Positions 1-6,708 of a DNA stretch of 12,237 nt are shown here, in pieces. Origin of the DNA: JAHFOW01 sp964370795 (GTDB lineage Bacteria; Planctomycetota; Brocadiia; Brocadiales; Brocadiaceae); assembly GCA_964370795.1 (NCBI GenBank), contig CAYJME010000086.1, positions 1-12,237 on the forward strand, read 5' to 3'. Position numbers and translations under genes: made by a program. The notes below the pieces were generated by a model, which saw nothing but the letters and a program-made list of their open reading frames with translations, had not been told where the DNA came from and did no database searches. How positions within the stretch are numbered: position 1 is the stretch's first letter; each line of letters starts with the position of its first letter.

Positions 1-952
1 TGTCAAAATCAGAAATGTAATTTTTATCCTGCTCTTTTCTGTACTTGTCGAATTCCTGTGCCGCTTTTTTCTCGGCATCGTCTGCGCTTACCGTTCCCGC
101 ATGAGTCAGGATACCCCGCTCACTCAGATGGATGAACTGATCAAGTTTTTCCGTCCAATCCGCCATTTTCATCAGCCTGCCGTTGGTGGCCTGCAATTCC
201 GCAAAGTCGAGGTATAAAGACACGATGAGGTTGAGCTGTTTCAATTCCTCTTCGGTAAGGTAGTTTTTGGCGATCTTTATATCATGCGCAGTGATGTAAT
301 TGCCTTTGAAATTGGTTAGACCCATAAGAGGCTTTGTGCTGTCGGCCCGCCTGGCGATAATCTCCGCCGCGGTGTGCCCATGAACGGCATAGTGCATCTT
401 GTTTTGCACAGTGGCAAAAAATTCCGTGGTCAGTTTGTCGTCTTTTCTGTAATCAATGCTGGTGGCATAAATATCCGTCACTTTCTGATAAAAGTTGCGC
501 TCGCTGCTGCGAATATCGCGAATTCGTTGTAATAGTTCTTCAAAATATCTTGCCCTTTGTCCCCCCTGCTTTAAGCGTTCATCGTCCAGGGCAAAACCTT
601 TAATAATATACTCTTTCAGCCGTTGTGTGGCCCAAATGCGAAATTGTGTCCCGCGCACCGACTTAACACGGTATCCGACCGAAATAATCACGTCTAAATT
701 ATAGTAATTTGTCGGTTTGGTAGAAAATTCGGAAATTCCGAATTTTCTCATGGTTGAGACTTCGTCTAGTTCTTTTTCTTCATAAATATTTTTAATATGC
801 TCATTAATTGTTGACTTTGATTTTTCAAATAACTCTGCCATTTGGTCCTGGGTAAGCCAGACGGTTTCATCTTCCATTTTAACCTGAAGCTTCGTTTGCC
901 CATCGTCGGTTTGGTAAAGAATAATTTGGGATGTGTTTTGATTTTCAGCCAT
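1..952 (-). CDS. rhuM: RhuM family protein (partial, runs off the left edge)
   Basis: The reading frame opens at ATG 952-950 and stays open for 317 codons to the window edge, so the C-terminus is missing. The start is supported by GGGAG about eight bases upstream. Residues 31-39 (VWLTQDQMA) followed by LFEKSKSTINEHI form the helix-turn-helix-like N-terminal part of the family. YYNLDVIISVGYRVKSVRGT (83-102) and the following FRIWATQRLKEYIIKGF are RhuM/Bro-type signatures. The family was named after a Salmonella pathogenicity-island gene, and its biochemical role is not established. RhuM genes are often found inside type I restriction-modification loci between hsdM and hsdS, which fits here: it begins 27 bp after the repaired hsdM stop on the same strand. 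Most of the usual length (about 330-350 residues) is present. The family call is firm, the function is not known. Confidence 0.9.
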   Translation of the reverse strand, partial: MAENQNTSQIILYQTDDGQTKLQVKMEDETVWLTQDQMAELFEKSKSTINEHIKNIYEEKELDEVSTMRKFGISEFSTKPTNYYNLDVIISVGYRVKSVRGTQFRIWATQRLKEYIIKGFALDDERLKQGGQRARYFEELLQRIRDIRSSERNFYQKVTDIYATSIDYRKDDKLTTEFFATVQNKMHYAVHGHTAAEIIARRADSTKPLMGLTNFKGNYITAHDIKIAKNYLTEEELKQLNLIVSLYLDFAELQATNGRLMKMADWTEKLDQFIHLSERGILTHAGTVSADDAEKKAAQEFDKYRKEQDKNYISDFD

Positions 953-973
953 CACTAATCTCCCTTTTTGAAC

Positions 974-1000
974 CTATAATCATTTCATCCCTTTGGGATT
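974..1000 (-). repeat. Short palindromic dispersed repeat, copy A (in the hsdM 3' end)
   Basis: Read on the minus strand, this 27-bp stretch has the core AATCCCAAAGGGATG followed by TGATTATAG. It matches the plus-strand stretch 12180-12206 at 23 of 27 positions. ATCCC-TTT-GGGAT is a perfect small hairpin. Here the repeat encodes the last HsdM residues (NPKGMK) and supplies the TGA stop. Confidence 0.7.
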
Positions 1001-2472
1001 TTCCGTTGGATTCTTATTATACGTAGCGTTTTTTAACTCTTCTTTCAGCTTTTCTAAAAGCTCATCACTCTTTCGGAATGACTCGTGGAGCATCGTTACC
1101 AGTTCCGCGCTTGAATATGTGTGTTTTTCCTCTGGCGTATGCGGTNNNNNNNNNNATGCGGATTTTTTATGTCGAGGTTATAGCCATTGGATGCAATCGT
1201 ATCAACAGAGACCTTCCACGCCTGTTCATTTTCTTTGCGTTTCCTCCACCACTTTTTAAGACCATCAAATTCGCTTTTCTGGATCGACTTCGTCTTGCTA
1301 TATGCCTTCACACCCTCTGGCAGTTTATGCTCCCAGTACCAAATCTCTTTTGTCGGCTTGCCTTTTTCAAAAAAGAGCAAGTTTGTGGCAACGCTGGCAT
1401 AAGGCTGAAAGACTGAATTGGGCAATCGGACGATGGTGTGTAAGTTGCAGGTTTCGAGAAAATGCTGGCGGATACGCTGTTTTACACCGTCGCCGGTTAA
1501 AGAACCATCAGGCAGGACAATACCCGCCCTGCCACCATCTTTGAGATAGCGTATCATTAAGACCAGAAAAAGGTCTGCGCTTTCCGTTGTTCTGAAATTT
1601 TGGGGAAAATTTGTTTCGACCCCGTCTGTTACCGATGCGCCAAAAGGCGGATTGGCAACGATGACATCTACCCGGTCTTTTTGCCCGATTGAAGTGTATT
1701 CACGGTTCAAACTGTCGGTGTAATCCACATTCGGTACTTCAATGTCGTGCAATATCAAATTGGTTACACAGAGCATGAAGGGAAGCGGTTTGAATTCCAT
1801 GCCATGAATGGTCTTCTCCAAAGTCTTGAGGTCTTCAACGCCTTTTACATCATGCTTGCGGATATTTTCTATGGCGCTGGTTAAGAATCCACCGGTACCG
1901 CAGGCAGGGTCCAGCACTTTTTCGCCCAGACGAGGGTTGATCATTTCCGTAATAAACTCTGTTAAGGCACGGGGCGTATAAAATTCCCCATAATTTCCCG
2001 CGCTTTGAAGATCGCGCAAGATCGTTTCGTAAATATCGCCAAACACATGCCTGTCTTCCGAACTATTAAAATCGATCTGATTTAATTCGTTAAGCACCTG
2101 ACGGATGATAGTCCCGTTCTTCATGTAGTTATTAGTGCCGTCGAATATCTCGCGGATAATGAGGGCGCGTTTATTGCCGGAGCTCACATCGAGGTTTTTC
2201 AGTTGGGGAATCAATTTCCCGTCAATAAACTCTTTGAGTTCATCGCCAGTCATGCCTTCATCATCAGCCGCCCAATTACGCCATTGCAATTTCTTTGGCA
2301 TTGGTGAGACATATTTGTCGTTGAGGAGCTCAATCTCTTTATCCTTATCGTCAAGGATTTTGAGACTGATCATCCAGCCCAACTGCTCAATGCGCTGTGC
2401 ATCCCCGGACACGCCCGGATCCTTGCGCATGATATTCTGTAATGTTTTTATAATATTCCCGATGTTTTTCAT
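980..2472 (-). CDS. hsdM: Type I restriction-modification system methyltransferase subunit HsdM (crossed by an assembly gap)
   Basis: This is the N6-adenine DNA methyltransferase subunit of a type I system, acting with HsdS (modification) and HsdR (restriction). The N-terminal HsdM domain covers about residues 1-150. SAM-binding motif I DPACGTGGFL is at 188-197 and catalytic motif IV NPPF at 274-277. Codons are clean from ATG 2472 to His439 at base 1156, where ten Ns follow. Read naively, the frame shifts and ends in unrelated residues. The other side of the gap carries the expected C-terminus in another frame, starting PHTPEEKHTYSS and ending NPKGMK with TGA at 980-982. Joining the shared CCGCAT gives about 491 residues, the size of EcoAI/EcoEI-type (type IB) HsdM. 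The SD GAGAGG (2484-2479) lies six bases before the ATG, inside the end of the upstream inserted cassette. The last residues come from a dispersed repeat. Confidence 0.93.
1146..1155. other. Assembly gap (10 N), probably artificial
   Basis: Ten Ns interrupt hsdM. In the coding direction the left contig ends AAATCCGCAT and the right contig begins ACCGCATACG, so CCGCAT is present on both sides. Collapsing the overlap restores the HsdM frame (NLDIKNPH-TPEEKHTYSS). The real gap length is therefore probably negative: two overlapping contig ends joined with placeholder Ns. Confidence 0.9.
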
Positions 2473-2478
2473 CTTGTT

Positions 2479-2484
2479 CCTCTC
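2479..2484 (-). promoter_or_regulatory. Ribosome binding site of hsdM, located in the inverted-repeat tip
   Basis: On the minus strand GAGAGG is followed by AACAAG and then the hsdM ATG, a spacing of six bases. These bases are also the outermost bases of the left terminal inverted repeat of the GxxExxY cassette, so the inserted unit now supplies the hsdM translation signal. Confidence 0.55.
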
Positions 2485-2511
2485 ACAAAGATCACTAAGA
2501 ACACAGAGAAA

Positions 2512-2892
2512 TTAAATTTTTCCATTAATAACTCTTTTAATTCCGTTTTTCAAAAGGGTTTCGTTAAAATTAATAAGTAATCCTAACTTCTTGCCCGAAA
2601 GGCGCAAATAAGTCAAAAGTTGTTTTAAATGGATATCCTCGATTTGCTTAACCGATTTTAACTCGATCAAAACAATATCATTTACAACAATATCCGCCCG
2701 ATACCCTTCATCTATGATCATTCCCTCATAATTTATTGAAATACTTTTTTGCACCTCTGCTTTATAACCATTTCTGCTCAACTCAAAAACAAGCGCTTTT
2801 TCATACGCGGATTCTAAAAGACCCGGACCCAAAGCCGAATGAACCTTGATCGCCAATCCGATAATTTTTTCACTTAATTCATTTTCATTCAT
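2512..2892 (-). CDS. GxxExxY protein (PD-(D/E)XK nuclease-like)
   Basis: This 126-residue protein shows the diagnostic motif G24-LL-E27-SA-Y30 within GPGLLESAYEKAL. A nuclease-fold core follows: D67 in YRADIVV, then E77 and K79 in LIELK, and then a helix with the HLKQLLTYLRLSGKKLGLLINF block. Length and motif order are typical of the PDDEXK_3 / GxxExxY family, whose members tend to occur in multiple copies in some genomes and whose function is unknown. The start at ATG 2892 has only a weak AAGAA-type SD. It is in the same direction as hsdR and hsdM and could be read through by the operon, but it is not a usual type I restriction component. Its placement between inverted repeats suggests insertion rather than recruitment. 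Confidence 0.9.
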   Translation of the reverse strand: MNENELSEKIIGLAIKVHSALGPGLLESAYEKALVFELSRNGYKAEVQKSISINYEGMIIDEGYRADIVVNDIVLIELKSVKQIEDIHLKQLLTYLRLSGKKLGLLINFNETLLKNGIKRVINGKI

Positions 2893-2931
2893 TTTTTCTT
2901 CGTGAGCTTTGTGTTCTTTGTGAGAGGCTTT

Positions 2932-5337
2932 TTAAGCCGCGGCATAAAGCGCGTTTTCCAGTTCTTCAATAACCTGAAGATACTGATCTCTCCCACCGAA
3001 AATCTGAACGATCTCCGTGGGTGTCCCAATTTGATTAAACGGTTCTATTCTCAAAATCGCAAGGTCTTCTATATTTCCAATGCCCTCATCAGCATATTTA
3101 TCCAGGAGAGCATCAATAACCTTCCGCGCTTTCTCCCCATATTTAGAGAAATAATTGCGTTTCTTTACATTTTCCGCGCGCTCCCGTCGGGTAAGCGCCG
3201 GCATGTCCCACGCAATGTGGCAGATAAGGTCAAAGACGTCCAAATCCTTCTTTACCTCTGCTATCAGGTTTTCCGGAATAATCCCCTGTGATTCCAACTC
3301 TCGGATAACGGCCTCCTTTTTACGGGCTCCGTTCCAGCGGGCAAGGAAATCATCGAGTGATTGAAACTCCCGCAAGATGCCCTTTTTTGTGTAGTCTCTG
3401 AGGCTTTCGGTGATAAGCCTTCCGTTTGCGTCCAGATGTTGAATCCGCTCGTTTAACACGGAAACATATACCCCAGCCACGTATATTTTCTGCCGGGGTT
3501 CGGATATGATTTCACCGCCTTGAATGATTTCCGGTTGTGTGGAATATTCAGTCGTTATTTCTTCTTCAAAATCTACCGGTTTGCCGGTTTCCGGGTCAAT
3601 GACGTCCATATCATTTTCCGGATAAATATCCTGATCCGTTAATTCGTCTTCACCTTTAACTTCACGGACCATAACCGGATCACCATCAAACTCGGGATCG
3701 GAGAAGAGGTCTGTCACGTTGCGGAAGTCCATAATAGCAAAGAACGTCTTGCCATATTCTTCGTTAATACGAGTCCCGCGTCCAATGATCTGCTTGAACT
3801 CGGTCATTGACCTGATATTTGAATCAAGCACAATCAGTTTGCAGGTCTGCGCGTCGACGCCGGTGGTCATCAATTTCGATGTGGTAACGATAACCGGATA
3901 ACGCTCTTCAGGATTTATAAAATTATCCACTTCGCGTTTGCCTTGCTCATCGTCACCGGTAATACGCATGACATATTTATAGTTTTCCCGAACCAAGTCG
4001 ACGTTTTCGTTAGCGATAGCCTGCCTCATCCGTTCGGCATGCTCTATATCCACACAGAAAACTATCGTTTTATCGAATCGGTTTGTTTTTCGTAAGTATT
4101 CCGACACCTTTTTGGCTACAAGTTTTGTGCGCTCATCAATCACAAGGTTTTTATCAAAATCCTTGATGTTATAAATGCGGTCGTCAACCTCGTTGCCGTC
4201 TTTATCTTTTTTGCCAGCTTCCGGACGCCAGCCTTCAAGATCGGTGTTGAGTCCAACCCGAATAACTTTATAGGGCGCCAGAAATCCATCCTCGATACCT
4301 TGCTTAAGCGTGTAAGTATAAATCGGATCACCAAAGTATTCGATATTGGATATTTCTCTTGTTTCCCGCGGTGTTGCAGTAAGTCCGATTTGAGTCGCAG
4401 AGCTGAAATACTCAAGGATTTTCCGCCATGCGCTGTCGGCATCTGCGCTCCCGCGATGACACTCATCAACGATCACAAGGTCAAAGAAATCCCGGCTGAA
4501 CTCTTTGTATGCATCCTTGTCTTCGTTGTAGTTAGTCAATCCCTGATAAAGGGCAAGGTATATCTCAAATGCCTTATCAATCTTCTTCTTTTTGATAACC
4601 GTCATGCGGTCTTTAAAGTGCTTAAAATCATTGCGCCTGGTTTGATCAATGAGCACATTACGATCAGCCAAAAAGAGAATTCTTTTTTTGCGTCCGTTCT
4701 TCCAAAGGCGATAAATAACCTGAAAAGCCGTATATGTCTTGCCCGTTCCGGTAGCCATCACGAGAAGAATTCTATCATGCCCGCAGGCGACGGCTTCCAC
4801 GGTTCGGTTAATGGCTATCTGCTGATAATAACGAGGCGCCCGCCCCGATCCGTCAAAAAAGTAATCAAAAGTTGCGATCTCTTCCTGTTCGGGCGTTTCA
4901 ATCTTCTTATACCTTTTATACACCTTCCAAAGCTCAGCAGAAGAAGGGAAAGTGTCTAAAGACAATTCTTTCTCAATTTTATCAGAGAAACCAGAGCGAT
5001 CATGCTGAACAAAGCCATCGCCGTTTGAGCTGAACGCAACCGGAATGTCAAGTATCTCTGCATAGCCCAACGCCTGCTGTAATCCGGCTCCAACGGAATG
5101 ATTGTTGTCCTTTGCCTCAATAACAGCTATGGGAATATTCGGCTTAAGGTAGAGGATAAAATCAGCACGCTTTCTTTTACCCCGGACAGTCCTGTTGCCT
5201 TTGACAAAAATTCGACCGTCAGTAAAAAAGACCTCTTCCCGAATTTGCTTCTCAACATCCCATCCGGACTTAACCAGCGCAGGCAATATGAACTGCGTGC
5301 ATATATCTCGTTCTGATAAATCTTTTTTATTACCCAT
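2932..5337 (-). CDS. hsdR: Type I restriction enzyme subunit R (HsdR)
   Basis: This is the ATP-dependent translocase/endonuclease subunit that cleaves unmodified DNA after bidirectional translocation by the HsdRMS complex. Numbered from ATG 5337 (801 residues), the PD-(D/E)XK nuclease core is D59 (RADFILYL) with E74 and K76 (VIEAKDNN). Walker A ATGTGKT is at 195-201, the DEAD-type box DECH at 291-294, motif III-like GLTATPR follows, and motif VI QIIGRGTR is at 516-523. The C-terminal third matches the EcoEI-type R domain. The size fits type IB enzymes (about 810), not the larger EcoKI class. An in-frame TTG at 5373 would add 12 residues (MKLLYFIIKFFP). I prefer ATG 5337 because the family normally starts MxNKKxLSERDICT, although neither start has a good SD. 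It is the first gene of the operon and is intact. Confidence 0.95.
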   Translation of the reverse strand: MGNKKDLSERDICTQFILPALVKSGWDVEKQIREEVFFTDGRIFVKGNRTVRGKRKRADFILYLKPNIPIAVIEAKDNNHSVGAGLQQALGYAEILDIPVAFSSNGDGFVQHDRSGFSDKIEKELSLDTFPSSAELWKVYKRYKKIETPEQEEIATFDYFFDGSGRAPRYYQQIAINRTVEAVACGHDRILLVMATGTGKTYTAFQVIYRLWKNGRKKRILFLADRNVLIDQTRRNDFKHFKDRMTVIKKKKIDKAFEIYLALYQGLTNYNEDKDAYKEFSRDFFDLVIVDECHRGSADADSAWRKILEYFSSATQIGLTATPRETREISNIEYFGDPIYTYTLKQGIEDGFLAPYKVIRVGLNTDLEGWRPEAGKKDKDGNEVDDRIYNIKDFDKNLVIDERTKLVAKKVSEYLRKTNRFDKTIVFCVDIEHAERMRQAIANENVDLVRENYKYVMRITGDDEQGKREVDNFINPEERYPVIVTTSKLMTTGVDAQTCKLIVLDSNIRSMTEFKQIIGRGTRINEEYGKTFFAIMDFRNVTDLFSDPEFDGDPVMVREVKGEDELTDQDIYPENDMDVIDPETGKPVDFEEEITTEYSTQPEIIQGGEIISEPRQKIYVAGVYVSVLNERIQHLDANGRLITESLRDYTKKGILREFQSLDDFLARWNGARKKEAVIRELESQGIIPENLIAEVKKDLDVFDLICHIAWDMPALTRRERAENVKKRNYFSKYGEKARKVIDALLDKYADEGIGNIEDLAILRIEPFNQIGTPTEIVQIFGGRDQYLQVIEELENALYAAA

Positions 5338-5412
5338 AGGAAAGAATTTTATGATGAAATAAAGTAATTTCAAATTTATAATGCAGACTGATTTAACTCC
5401 ACTAATGGCCTT

Positions 5413-5441
5413 AATCTACAATTAAGACTTATCCTTGTCAA
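5413..5441 (-). promoter_or_regulatory. Candidate promoter of the hsdR operon
   Basis: On the minus strand a perfect -35 TTGACA (5441-5436) is followed after 17 bases by TAGATT (5418-5413), four of six matches to TATAAT. This would start transcription about 70 bases before the preferred hsdR ATG. It is a sigma70-type match by eye only. Confidence 0.45.
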
Positions 5442-5461
5442 GAAGCAAAAAAGCTTATATC
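5435..5461 (+). promoter_or_regulatory. Candidate promoter of tsaB
   Basis: TTGTCA (5435-5440) and TATATC (5456-5461) are separated by 15 bases, which is short. The -35 lies in the palindrome CTTGTCAAG/CTTGACAAG and overlaps the hsdR -35 on the other strand, so the two divergent promoters could not be occupied at the same time. This is a weak call. Confidence 0.25.
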
Positions 5462-5514
5462 CGTTTTAGTTTAATTGTTTTATTTTACCGTTATTTTTGA
5501 TATTCTCATTACTT

Positions 5515-6222
5515 ATGAAAGTACTCGGAATTGAAACGTCGGGAAATATTGGTGAAGTTGCCATCTGTGAGAATAAACATGTTGTCATTACCAGGGATTT
5601 TGGCGCCGGGATGCAACATAGTAATGAATTGATTCCGGCTGTAAAGGATATTTTCACACAGGTTGGATTGGCTTTTTGAGATATTGACCTTATCGCTGTT
5701 GATGTTGGACCTGGATCATACACGGGGCTGCGCATAGGGGTGGCGTGCGCAAAGACGCTCTCTTATGCATTAAACAAGCCGGTTATTGACGTACCTCTCT
5801 TTGATATCCTTGCTGAAAGTTATCCCCTTGACGCTACCCCTATCTGTCCCGTCCTTAATGCGAGGAGAAATTGTGTCTATGCTTGTATCTACACATGTGA
5901 AAATGCACAGAGAAAAAGACTGTCTGAGTTTATGGTGATTCAACCCGAAAAACTTCTGACCATCCTTCCACGGCCTGTGATTATTTTTGGAGACGGCATT
6001 TCACCGTATATAAATATATTCCAGCAAAAGGACATCTTTATCGATGCAGAAGAAAAGGCGATACCGAAGGCGAAATATGTTGCTATGTTAGGCGAAAGGC
6101 GGTACGAATCAGGACAGCGATGCGATAGAGATAAATTATTACCATTTTATTTACAACCGGCAGAGACGGTAGAAAAGCTGAAGCATATTGAAATTAATGA
6201 GGCATCAAGAAAATATCAGTAA
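5515..6222 (+). pseudogene. tsaB: tRNA t6A biosynthesis protein TsaB, interrupted by an in-frame TGA
   Basis: TsaB is the inactive-kinase-fold partner of TsaD in making N6-threonylcarbamoyladenosine at position 37 of ANN-decoding tRNAs. The N-terminus MKVLGIETSG, the HSNELIPAVKDIF block and the central signature GPGSYTGLRIGVACAKTLSY identify it. From ATG 5515 the frame reaches a TGA at 5677-5679 (codon 55, after GLAF). It then continues in the same frame with DIDLIAVDVGPGS to TAA 6220-6222, for a total of 235 residues. No frame change is involved, so this is a single-base nonsense change, for example CGA to TGA. No ATG restart precedes the GPGSYTG signature; a GTG at 5740 would lose it. The gene is usually essential, so a sequencing error, a second copy or readthrough must be weighed against true loss. 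No clear SD is seen. It stands alone, divergent from hsdR. Confidence 0.88.
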
Positions 6223-6406
6223 AGTCAAACCAATATACTTCGTCATCCTTCAGATTGAACTTAAAACGAGTTAAATGGAGGTGGTTTGTCATTGGGTCCA
6301 TCTTGTTATTCACCCACCATAAATAACCAGTTACTTCACCATTTAAAATGGCAATAAATCCGTTATAACCATTGTTCAAGTAACCGATGCTCACGCAGAG
6401 ACGCAA
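6194..6406 (-). pseudogene. GNAT acetyltransferase remnant
   Basis: The minus-strand frame reads YNGFIAILNGEVTGYLWWV and then HLHLTRFKFNLKDDEVYWFDF (core about 6224-6385). This looks like the middle of a GNAT-fold acetyltransferase: a strand with GEVxGY, then the strand before the acetyl-CoA-binding loop. The expected RGxGxG-type loop should follow EVYWFDF but is absent. The homology stops at about base 6224, exactly where the tsaB 3' end begins on the other strand. At the other side it is cut by the palindrome at 6397-6420. It lies in the same direction as the ACP and the CelD-like GNAT upstream, so it was probably the next gene of that cassette before rearrangement. The last residues before its stop at 6194 are antisense tsaB and not original. 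The family assignment is from remembered family patterns. Confidence 0.5.
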
Positions 6407-6420
6407 AATCTTGCGTCTCT
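6397..6420. repeat. Perfect hairpin repeat AGAGACGCAA / TTGCGTCTCT
   Basis: A 10-bp perfect stem (6397-6406 with 6411-6420) surrounds the loop AATC. Sequences of the type TAGAGACGCAA...TTGCGTCTCTA are dispersed palindromic repeats in many genomes. No T-run follows on either strand, so a classical intrinsic terminator is not supported. The arm contributes two bases of the ACP stop codon (TAG, 6421-6419). Confidence 0.75.
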
Positions 6421-6649
6421 ACAACGTAATTTTCGATACAATATAGTTATTTATACTATCAATATTTTGAAAATTTTCAGGGACAAGATCTTCATCCTTT
6501 ACCTTAATACCAAATTTCTCCTCAATAAAGGCTACCAGTCGTATTATCCCCAGGGAGAGAAGGTCCTCGTCTGGCGCAATTGACCTTTGATCTTTATTAA
6601 ACGCAAATTCGGCAAGAATAAACTTTTCCAATTCTGCGATTATTTCCAT
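6419..6649 (-). CDS. Acyl carrier protein-like protein with a shortened attachment-site region
   Basis: This 76-residue acidic protein has the acyl carrier layout: helix 1 MEIIAELEKFILAEF, a loop ending DEDLLSLGII, helix 2 RLVAFIEEKFGI, then VKDEDLVPENFQNIDSINNYI. The start is ATG 6649, set by a perfect AGGAGG seven bases upstream; an upstream in-frame start at 6712 is not needed. In related proteins the loop reads like LLxxGIIDSLGxLxLVAFIEE, with the Ser of DSL carrying phosphopantetheine. Here DLLSLGIIRLVAF is about six residues shorter and the Asp before Ser is missing. A deletion between the two similar LGI codings would give this. The carrier may be inactive, or Ser in SLG may still serve. 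The stop falls in a palindromic repeat. It follows a CelD-like GNAT by 59 bp and is likely co-transcribed with it. Confidence 0.72.
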   Translation of the reverse strand: MEIIAELEKFILAEFAFNKDQRSIAPDEDLLSLGIIRLVAFIEEKFGIKVKDEDLVPENFQNIDSINNYIVSKITL

Positions 6650-6656
6650 CAATAAG

Positions 6657-6662
6657 CCTCCT
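6657..6662 (-). promoter_or_regulatory. Strong ribosome binding site that sets the ACP start
   Basis: AGGAGG on the minus strand lies seven bases before ATG 6649. It is the best SD in the window and decides against the longer frame that begins at 6712. Confidence 0.8.
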
Positions 6663-6708
6663 GAAAATTCCTGCATTTTGGTATTATCCAAAAGCCGTTG
6701 ATAATTTT

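Larger units (their letters stand above)
2479..2927. mobile_element. GxxExxY cassette with terminal inverted repeats
   Basis: The left end (2479-2510) begins CCTCTCACAAAGA and the right end (2896-2927) finishes TCTTTGTGAGAGG, a perfect 13-bp inverted pair. Extending inward, 26 of 32 positions match. The 449-bp unit holds one gene (2512-2892) that almost fills the space between the arms. It lies between the hsdR stop (four bases away) and the hsdM start (six bases away). The immediate flanks, CTTGTT and CTTTTT, match at five of six positions, a weak hint of a target duplication. No transposase is present, so any movement would need help in trans or involve the nuclease-like protein itself. The boundaries are read from sequence; mobility is inferred. 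Confidence 0.55.

Noticed and set aside
1096..1145. HsdM tail as read directly across the Ns (RIRQRKNTHIQARNW)
   Set aside because: It is a frame artefact of the gap; the other frame gives the conserved HsdM C-terminus.
4300..4959. Long plus-strand frame (219 codons) inside hsdR
   Set aside because: It is antisense to the helicase domain, has no recognisable motif, and the minus-strand frame carries all HsdR motifs.
5677..5679. Selenocysteine or genetic-code reassignment at the tsaB TGA
   Set aside because: hsdM and vapB-transporter genes use TGA/TAA as real stops, TGG codes Trp in neighbours, TsaB is not a selenoprotein family, and I see no obvious stem-loop element after the codon.
5671..5680. 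Programmed frameshift at the T-run CTTTTTGA in tsaB
   Set aside because: The frame before and after the TGA is the same, so no shift is needed.
5466..5735. Minus-strand frame opposite the tsaB 5' half
   Set aside because: It is antisense to a clearly conserved TsaB frame and has no family features.
6397..6420. Intrinsic terminator after the ACP gene
   Set aside because: The stem is perfect but no T-run follows on either strand; it fits a dispersed palindrome better.
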